Below are positions 34,085 to 39,024 of a stretch of 39,024 bases of DNA, piece after piece (the stretch's first letter is position 1; each line of letters opens with the position of its first letter). The stretch covers positions 1 through 39,024 of the forward strand of contig CAMCFB010000007.1 of assembly GCA_945874125.1 (NCBI GenBank), read 5' to 3'. Below the pieces are notes generated by a model that saw only the letters and a list, made by a program, of their open reading frames with translations, did not search any database and was not told the DNA's origin. The position numbers and the translations under genes are program-made. Source of the stretch: Verrucomicrobia subdivision 6 bacterium. GTDB taxonomy: Bacteria; Verrucomicrobiota; Verrucomicrobiia; Methylacidiphilales; Verrucolacustridaceae.

Positions 34085-35749
34085 ATGAAAATTGGGCTTC
34101 TGCAAATAAACTTTACCGTGGGTGATTTTCCGAGAAACACGGAGAAAGTCCTCCTCGCTTATGAACGGGCGGTCCGGGCTGGGGCTGAACTTTGTGTAGG
34201 AAGTGAACTGGGCTTGTGCGGGTATCCCCCCCGAGACTTACTCAATCGTCAGGATTTTCTGCAACAACACGATGCGGCTTTGGGGGCGCTCGCAAAAAAG
34301 ATCGGATCGGTTCCGCTCTTGCTGGGCGGAATTGAAAAAAATCGCAAGAAAGCGGGTCGGCCTCTGCACAACTCCGCTTTTCTTTTGCAAAAAGGCAAGG
34401 CCAAGGTGGTGGCGCAAAAAAGCCTTTTGCCCACCTACGATGTCTTCGATGAGGACCGGTACTTCGAGCCTGCCAGCCACGCCGTGCCCCGGCGCATCGG
34501 TCAGAACCGAGTCGGGATCACGATTTGTGAGGATATATGGAATGACGAGGATCTTTGGCCGGAAAGGCGATATCGAACCGATCCGGTCCGGCAGGTTTGC
34601 CAGAAGGGTATTGATCTGCTGATCAACCTCTCCGCCTCTCCTTGGCACCTGGGCAAGGAGAGGGTGAGGTATCGTCTTCTGGCGGAGGTGGCCAAGCGGC
34701 AGAAAATTCCTGTCATTCAGGTCAATCAGGTAGGCGGAAATGACGAGTTGGTTTTTGACGGCCAAAGCATGGTGGTTAACCGCAAGGGAGGACTTTTGGC
34801 GGTGGGTTTGGCCTTCGCAGAAGACGTCAAGGTGGTGGACTTGGAGGGCAAGTCGGAGAAGCCGACCTGGAAAGGGGAGGAGGAGCAGGTGTTTCGGGCG
34901 CTCGTTTTGGGAACGAAAGATTATTTGCACAAATGTGGCTTTCGGGAAGTCGTGCTCGGGTTGAGCGGAGGAATCGACAGTGCGCTGACCGCCGTGATTG
35001 CGACCGAGGCGCTTGGTCCGGACAATGTGCTGGGGGTGGCCCTGCCTAGCCAATTTTCGAGCGAGGGCAGTGTGGCGGATGCGGAGGCCCTAGCCAAAAA
35101 CCTAGGAGTTCGATGCGCGAGGATACCAATCCAAGATTCGTTTGAGACGGTGTTGCGATCGATCAATCCCGTGCGAGGCGGAAAAAAAGGCGGACTGACA
35201 GAGGAAAATCTGCAGTCGCGTCTGCGGGGATTAATTCTGATGGGGATCTCCAACGATTCGGGCCGGCTGCTGCTCACCACGGGCAACAAGAGCGAAATGG
35301 CGGTGGGCTACTGCACGCTCTATGGGGATATGTGTGGGGCGTTGGCCGTGCTGGCCGATGTTCCCAAGACGATGGTGTATCGGATCTCGAGGTGGGTGAA
35401 CCGAAACAGTGAGGTCATCCCCAAGAGTTCGATTGAAAAGGCTCCCAGCGCCGAGCTTCGGCCCGATCAGAAAGATCAGGATAGCCTACCTCCGTACGAG
35501 GAGCTGGACCGCATTTTGGAAAGTTATGTAGTGAATGAGGGATCCATTGGAGGAATGGTGAAAAAGGGCATTTCCCGTGCGGTGGCCGAAGAGGTGGTGC
35601 GAAAGATCGATTACTCGGAGTACAAAAGGCGGCAGGCGGCGCCTGGGATTAAGGTGACGACCAAGGCGTTTGGGATGGGGCGGCGAGTACCTTTGGCTCA
35701 GCGCTTTGATCCACGGGCAAGTGCCCGAGGCGGCAGCGGGAAGCGATAG
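34085..35749 (+). CDS. nadE: Glutamine-dependent NAD synthetase
   Basis: 554 residues. The N-terminal nitrilase-type glutaminase has Glu41, Lys112 and Cys148 (GSELGLCGYPP, QKSLLPTYD, ITICEDIW). The C-terminal synthetase has the ATP pyrophosphatase motif SGGIDS (294-299) and later KSEMAVGYCTLYGDM and SAELRPDQKDQDSLPPY. It converts deamido-NAD to NAD using glutamine and ATP. The ATG has no Shine-Dalgarno. Its last 52 bases overlap the convergent sulfotransferase gene. Confidence 0.97.
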   Translation: MKIGLLQINFTVGDFPRNTEKVLLAYERAVRAGAELCVGSELGLCGYPPRDLLNRQDFLQQHDAALGALAKKIGSVPLLLGGIEKNRKKAGRPLHNSAFLLQKGKAKVVAQKSLLPTYDVFDEDRYFEPASHAVPRRIGQNRVGITICEDIWNDEDLWPERRYRTDPVRQVCQKGIDLLINLSASPWHLGKERVRYRLLAEVAKRQKIPVIQVNQVGGNDELVFDGQSMVVNRKGGLLAVGLAFAEDVKVVDLEGKSEKPTWKGEEEQVFRALVLGTKDYLHKCGFREVVLGLSGGIDSALTAVIATEALGPDNVLGVALPSQFSSEGSVADAEALAKNLGVRCARIPIQDSFETVLRSINPVRGGKKGGLTEENLQSRLRGLILMGISNDSGRLLLTTGNKSEMAVGYCTLYGDMCGALAVLADVPKTMVYRISRWVNRNSEVIPKSSIEKAPSAELRPDQKDQDSLPPYEELDRILESYVVNEGSIGGMVKKGISRAVAEEVVRKIDYSEYKRRQAAPGIKVTTKAFGMGRRVPLAQRFDPRASARGGSGKR

Positions 35750-36861
35750 CGCTTCATCATTCCACCGACCTCTTGGTTGATCCAATCGGGACTCAACCCG
35801 TACTCCTCCAGAGTGTAGCGGTGGGAGCTTTTGTATTCGAGTGCGCGCTGCGACTCCTTTGCGATCTGGCGGGTGGCGCGGGGGGTGAGGGGAATGTGGA
35901 AGTGCGAGTAGATGGAGCGAGCGACGATTTCAGGTCGACGGACCAGATCGGTATAAAAGATTCGGAGGTAGGAATCTGATTTGGCGGAGATATCAAATTT
36001 TTCCAAATGGAGGAACCAGGCGGTGGCGAGCTCGGCATATTCTCTCGATTCTGGTCCGTCCTTGCGAATGGAGGGATCGACCCAGTTCCACACCGTAAAG
36101 AAAACGCTGATGTGGGAGGGAACGGATTCCACCGGATTTCGGAGGATATTAATGATTCGCGCGTCGGGAAATTCGGCGCGAAGAGATTGGATTGAGCCGG
36201 AGAGTTGGGTTGCCTTGGAGAGCAGGATCTTGTCAGGTCCATTGAGATAGAGGTGACGCTGGAGGCAGGAGCGGTAGTAGCGCATGACCCGGCGACGTTG
36301 CCGCGGGGGGAGATCGTCCGCAAAACCTGCGCCCCAAAGATGCCGAACGTAGGGGAAGAGGAGATAGATTGCCTCGGTCACAAAAGTGTAGACGAAAAAG
36401 CCGTCGTCCTCCTCGGGTTGAGCAAAGCGCATCTTATGCATGCCGTCCCAACCCCCAAAGCAGTGGCGTTCGATCCACGAGGATATATCGGAAAGAAGTC
36501 CGCCCTTGATTCGGCTCGCTCGTGCGACCGAGTGGATCATCTTTTGAATCGTAATACTTGGAAAAATAGTTTGGTACATCAGCACGGGGGCAAAGGTGCG
36601 ACGGTTGCGGGCGAGAAGTTTTTGGAGAAAGGTGGTGCCGCTTCTGGGTGGGGCGATGATGAAGACAGGACGGATGATTTTCTGATTGCGAAAGTCTGGG
36701 AAAAGAAGGTGGTCGAGGGCTCGGCCGATGGCGACGACGATCCAGCACAGGGTGAGGAGGAGCAAAAAGAAGGTCACAATGATCCAGCGGCGTGCCTGAA
36801 AAGGGCGACCTAAATAGGACAGATAAAGAGCTTTGGCCGTCAGACCCAAATTCAGGTACAT
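35698..36861 (-). CDS. Membrane-anchored sulfotransferase-family protein
   Basis: 387 residues. One membrane helix (about 25-46) precedes the PAPS-binding loop PPRSGTTFLQ (71-80). A second phosphate-binding motif, IINILRNPVESVPSHIS, follows. This is the layout of Sulfotransfer_3-type proteins that move sulfate from PAPS to sugars, lipids or proteins. The acceptor is not known. A Golgi-like topology does not apply in bacteria, so it probably acts at the inner face of the membrane on a lipid or glycan. The 3' end overlaps nadE. Confidence 0.85.
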   Translation of the reverse strand: MYLNLGLTAKALYLSYLGRPFQARRWIIVTFFLLLLTLCWIVVAIGRALDHLLFPDFRNQKIIRPVFIIAPPRSGTTFLQKLLARNRRTFAPVLMYQTIFPSITIQKMIHSVARASRIKGGLLSDISSWIERHCFGGWDGMHKMRFAQPEEDDGFFVYTFVTEAIYLLFPYVRHLWGAGFADDLPPRQRRRVMRYYRSCLQRHLYLNGPDKILLSKATQLSGSIQSLRAEFPDARIINILRNPVESVPSHISVFFTVWNWVDPSIRKDGPESREYAELATAWFLHLEKFDISAKSDSYLRIFYTDLVRRPEIVARSIYSHFHIPLTPRATRQIAKESQRALEYKSSHRYTLEEYGLSPDWINQEVGGMMKRYRFPLPPRALARGSKR

Positions 36862-36920
36862 AGAAGTCCTCTTTTTGTAGTGGAAAAGCTACCTAGAACA
36901 ATGCAAACCCCCCGATCCTC

Positions 36921-37535
36921 ATGACTTTGGATTTCTTAATTTCGGCGATCGCTGATTACCGCTACCTGGCGATGTTTACCATTCTCTTTGTTTCGGCCAT
37001 GGGGGTGCCCTTACCCGAGGAGCCACTGTTGGTGGCGAGTGGTTTATCGGTCGGTTGGGGGAGTTCGAGCTACTGGCTCACCTGTGGAGCGTGTCTCTTG
37101 GGAATCTTGTCGGGGGATCTGTGGGTGTATTTTTTAGGAAGGCGAGGAGGGACGTGGTTTCTGCAGACTCGCCTGGGGTCGCTTGTTTTCTCCGCCAAAC
37201 GACAGGACAGCATTGAGCGTTTATTTGCAAAGCATGGGCTGAAGACAGTTTTTTTGGGTCGGTTTATTCCCGCGGTTCGGTTTGGCGTCTTTTTCTTTGC
37301 CGGGCGGCATCGAATGAACATACGAAAGTTCATCGGGCTCAACTCGATTGGGGCGATGGTCTATGCCCCGCTTTGGATCTGGTTGAGTGCGGTGGCGGGG
37401 GAACGTTTTGCGCGGACTCCAGCGGCGGCGCGATTGGCCGAGCAGTGGGTGGAGCGAGGCAGCCTGATCCTGATCGGGCTGGTCATTCTGATCTCTGCCG
37501 TAATGATTTGGGGGGCTGGAAAGAAAAAGAGTTAA
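36921..37535 (+). CDS. DedA-family membrane protein
   Basis: 204 residues with several membrane segments. The VTT-domain pattern is seen: VPLPEEPLLVASGL near the start, GDLWVYFLGRRGG, then GRFIPAVRFGVFFFAG and NSIGAMVYAPLWIWLS. DedA proteins are half-transporters for undecaprenyl phosphate or phospholipid flipping. It starts with ATG and ends next to the convergent LipM-like gene with one base between stops. Confidence 0.9.
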   Translation: MTLDFLISAIADYRYLAMFTILFVSAMGVPLPEEPLLVASGLSVGWGSSSYWLTCGACLLGILSGDLWVYFLGRRGGTWFLQTRLGSLVFSAKRQDSIERLFAKHGLKTVFLGRFIPAVRFGVFFFAGRHRMNIRKFIGLNSIGAMVYAPLWIWLSAVAGERFARTPAAARLAEQWVERGSLILIGLVILISAVMIWGAGKKKS

Positions 37536-37536
37536 C

Positions 37537-38202
37537 TTACCGAGAAAAGTTCCACTCGCGGCGACTATAGCGATCCTGCTCGAGTTCGTTCGCGAGCTGA
37601 ATTTCTGGGGGGGTCAGGGTCGATGGACGCAGGGGTTGGCCTAAGCATTCACCCAGAGAGGAGGGCAGAAGCTCGTGCAGACGGGTTGGGATGGCTTGCG
37701 GTAAAAGAATCGTTCCTTGATGGAGGCAGCCCTGTTTGGTGCGGCGCTGGGCGGCACCCGCCAGTTTTCGACCTTTTGGATCCAGAATATCGGCTGGGAC
37801 GGGTTTAAGGAAACAAGCGGGATCGTCTTGGTCGGGCTGGGTCGTCGCGAGATGGCATTCCACGCCACAATCGTGCAAAGCCTGGGCGATGGCTCGATGA
37901 ACGGTCTGATAGGAGGGAAGAGTGCCCGCCGTCGTCAAAGGATGGAGTGGGGGCAAGACAAGGGTGTAGGTGAGATCTTGGCCATGCTCCACCAAGCCCC
38001 CACCCGTGTATCGCCGAACAAAAGGCCGATCGGAAGGCGCGACCGATGCTTTTTGAAAGTAACCCAAGGACACGGAGGGGTGTGACCACGCGTAGATTCT
38101 TAGGACCGGGCTTTGGGCGAGGCGCAAAAGAGCTTCATCGATGGCCATATTGCGGGCAGGGGAGGCAGCCGGGTGGACGATCAGGCGAGAAGCCATTTCC
38201 AT
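37537..38202 (-). CDS. LipM-like octanoyltransferase or lipoate-protein ligase
   Basis: 221 residues from the ATG at 38202 (another ATG is two codons later; an in-frame TTG at 38232 is less likely). The fold is the LplA/LipM/LipB type: HPSVSLGYFQK, FVRRYTGGGLVEHGQDLTYTL and GRKLAGAAQRRTKQ. Cys130 in DPACF aligns with the catalytic cysteine of LipM-type octanoyltransferases, and Lys146 is the usual lysine. This favours LipM, moving octanoyl from acyl-carrier protein to the lipoyl domain, over a ligase. It would feed the lipA product of this window. It is divergent from the SH3-like lipoprotein gene. Confidence 0.78.
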   Translation of the reverse strand: MEMASRLIVHPAASPARNMAIDEALLRLAQSPVLRIYAWSHPSVSLGYFQKASVAPSDRPFVRRYTGGGLVEHGQDLTYTLVLPPLHPLTTAGTLPSYQTVHRAIAQALHDCGVECHLATTQPDQDDPACFLKPVPADILDPKGRKLAGAAQRRTKQGCLHQGTILLPQAIPTRLHELLPSSLGECLGQPLRPSTLTPPEIQLANELEQDRYSRREWNFSR

Positions 38203-38269
38203 TACGATGGGAACAACCTTGGGGGCGGGCAAGAGTTGCCACAGGGCCGAGATTTGCTAACGAAGGTGG

Positions 38270-38536
38270 ATGAATTTTATTTTGGCAGTTTGGGCATGTC
38301 TGATTCTGGCGTTGGCGGGTTGCGCCAGCAGTGGCAGTAGAGATGCGGGCATGGCGATGATTCTCTCCGATGTTCCGCTGAAAGAGGCTGGTCCGAATCA
38401 AGTCGTGCCGGCGACAACAACCTTGCGGCGAGGGGATCGGGTCAGCGTGCGTCGTGTCGTGGGAGATTATGCGGAGGTAGAGACGATGGATCATCGGCGG
38501 GGATACGTACCGACGGGCGTTTTAGAAGACCAGTAA
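38270..38536 (+). CDS. Small lipoprotein with an SH3-like domain
   Basis: 88 residues. The lipobox LAGC places the lipidated Cys at about residue 18. The mature part (LRRGDRVSVRRVVGDYAEVE, then RGYVPTGVLED) has the spacing of a bacterial SH3 domain, often used to bind peptidoglycan or peptides. AAGGTGG precedes the ATG. Partner and role are unknown. Confidence 0.75.
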   Translation: MNFILAVWACLILALAGCASSGSRDAGMAMILSDVPLKEAGPNQVVPATTTLRRGDRVSVRRVVGDYAEVETMDHRRGYVPTGVLEDQ

Positions 38537-38549
38537 TTCGGAAAAATAA

Positions 38550-38578
38550 TTGGCGTTGGGGCGAGGGAGGTTTATGTT
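38550..38578 (+). promoter_or_regulatory. Promoter of thiC
   Basis: TTGGCG (38550-38555), a 17-base spacer and TATGTT (38573-38578) would start transcription near 38585, at the 5' end of the riboswitch. Confidence 0.6.
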
Positions 38579-38584
38579 TGGCTT

Positions 38585-38676
38585 GTGGGGAGTCTGGACG
38601 GCCAGGCTGAGAGTCGGGAACCTTGGTCCCGAGACCCGAATAACCTGATGCGGGTCATGCCGCCGTAGGGAAGGAG
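38585..38676 (+). promoter_or_regulatory. TPP riboswitch (THI element)
   Basis: The core has the conserved CTGAGA (38607 region), ACCTGATGCGGGTCATGC and CGTAGGGAA strings of the TPP aptamer. The helix between them (TCGGGA with TCCCGA around CCTTGG) supplies the other arm. It lies directly before thiC, its commonest target. TPP binding would lower thiC expression. Confidence 0.93.
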
Positions 38677-38716
38677 GACGTCCCTTTTCCCTTGGCAGCC
38701 GCGGAAGGGGAAGGAG
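38668..38716 (+). promoter_or_regulatory. Riboswitch expression platform and thiC ribosome site
   Basis: CCTTTTCC (38683-38690) can pair with GGGGAAGG (38707-38714), which covers the AAGGAG Shine-Dalgarno at 38711-38716. The same strand (38683-38691) can instead pair with GGGAAGG at 38668-38674 inside the aptamer. This fits a translational switch. Confidence 0.6.
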
Positions 38717-38722
38717 TTAAGA

Positions 38723-39024
38723 ATGAGTCAAAAGATTAAGGTCCCGAAGATTGAAGAGCTGGAGGATTTGGAAGGGATGAAGCGGGTGTATGTGGCGGGT
38801 TCTCGGCCTGATGTAAAAGTTCCGTTTCGGGAGATTGAGCTGCAACCGACCCGTCAGCCGGATGGGAGACTTCAAACCAACGAGCCGGTGCGGGTGTACG
38901 ACACGAGTGGACCTTGGGGAGATCTGGATTTTCATGGCGATGTCAGACGAGGGTTGCCCGCCCTGAGGGATGCGTGGATTCAAGAGAGGGGGGATACAGA
39001 GACTTATGTGGGTCGGTCCGTGCG
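38723..39024 (+). CDS. thiC: Phosphomethylpyrimidine synthase, N-terminal part
   Basis: About 100 residues, open at the window edge. The stretch VYVAGSRPDVKVPFREIEL and PVRVYDTSGPWGD, then RRGLPALRDAWIQERGDTE, match the N-terminal domain of ThiC. ThiC is a radical-SAM enzyme that turns aminoimidazole ribotide into the pyrimidine part of thiamine. Its CxxCxxxxC cluster lies outside the window. AAGGAG precedes the ATG by six bases. Confidence 0.95.
   Translation, partial: MSQKIKVPKIEELEDLEGMKRVYVAGSRPDVKVPFREIELQPTRQPDGRLQTNEPVRVYDTSGPWGDLDFHGDVRRGLPALRDAWIQERGDTETYVGRSV

Noticed and set aside
33992-34105. N-terminal extension of the hpnH frame
   Set aside because: It passes through the promoter region and into nadE; HpnH proteins begin at the MPVPIS-like start.
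1-39024. CRISPR array, tRNA, rRNA or prophage
   Set aside because: No regularly spaced repeats, tRNA T-loop context, rRNA core strings or phage structural genes were seen on reading both strands.

Overview
The window reads as a compact, moderately GC-rich chromosome segment from a Gram-negative bacterium. An outer membrane is implied by a beta-barrel porin, ExbB/ExbD/TonB-type genes, two lipoproteins and an AsmA-like protein. The gene set points to Verrucomicrobiota or a PVC relative, but no rRNA or other phylogenetic marker was compared, so this is an inference. The set includes a DUF3656-type U32 protein, a GYF_2-domain protein, a BBP2-like barrel, GuaB3, HpnH, a PEP-free secreted subtilase and an rplU-rpmA locus. 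Most of the window is ordinary housekeeping chromosome; I see no prophage, transposase gene, CRISPR array, tRNA or rRNA.

Layout. 1-4.4 kb: end of a probable isocitrate dehydrogenase, an RlhA-like U32 protein carrying two 28-bp palindromes in its linker, a secreted beta-carbonic anhydrase, and lipA. 4.4-7.6 kb: a divergent pair made of a YdbH-like AsmA protein and a lipoprotein that looks like a YnbE-YdbL fusion, then a GGQ release-factor-like protein, a GIY-YIG protein and a secreted EF-hand protein. 7.7-11.5 kb: a large secreted subtilisin-like protease and two small unknown genes. 11.5-15.9 kb: a tightly coupled run leuB-exbB-exbD-tonB-zinc ribbon-guaB3. 16-19.6 kb: a porin with its own promoter, a double CDGSH protein, a HAD-Nudix fusion and a VapBC-type toxin-antitoxin pair.

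19.6-32.3 kb is almost all minus strand: carB; grpE-dnaJ-rsmE-HAD; and rplU-rpmA-uvrA-TPR. 32.3-39 kb: an hpnH operon with two unknown genes, nadE, a membrane-anchored sulfotransferase, a DedA protein, a LipM-like octanoyltransferase, an SH3-like lipoprotein, and the start of thiC behind a TPP riboswitch.

How genes work together: LipA plus the LipM-like protein give a possible complete endogenous lipoate route. The YdbH-like and YnbE-YdbL-like proteins suggest an intermembrane lipid bridge. HpnH points to side-chain-extended hopanoids. Many gene junctions overlap as NTGA, suggesting translational coupling. Several first-in-operon genes have a -10-like hexamer only 6-8 nt before the start codon, suggesting leaderless mRNAs. 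The strongest leads for something new are the fused YnbE-YdbL gene, the paired coding palindromes, the leaderless pattern, the HAD-Nudix fusion and the two unknown genes behind hpnH.
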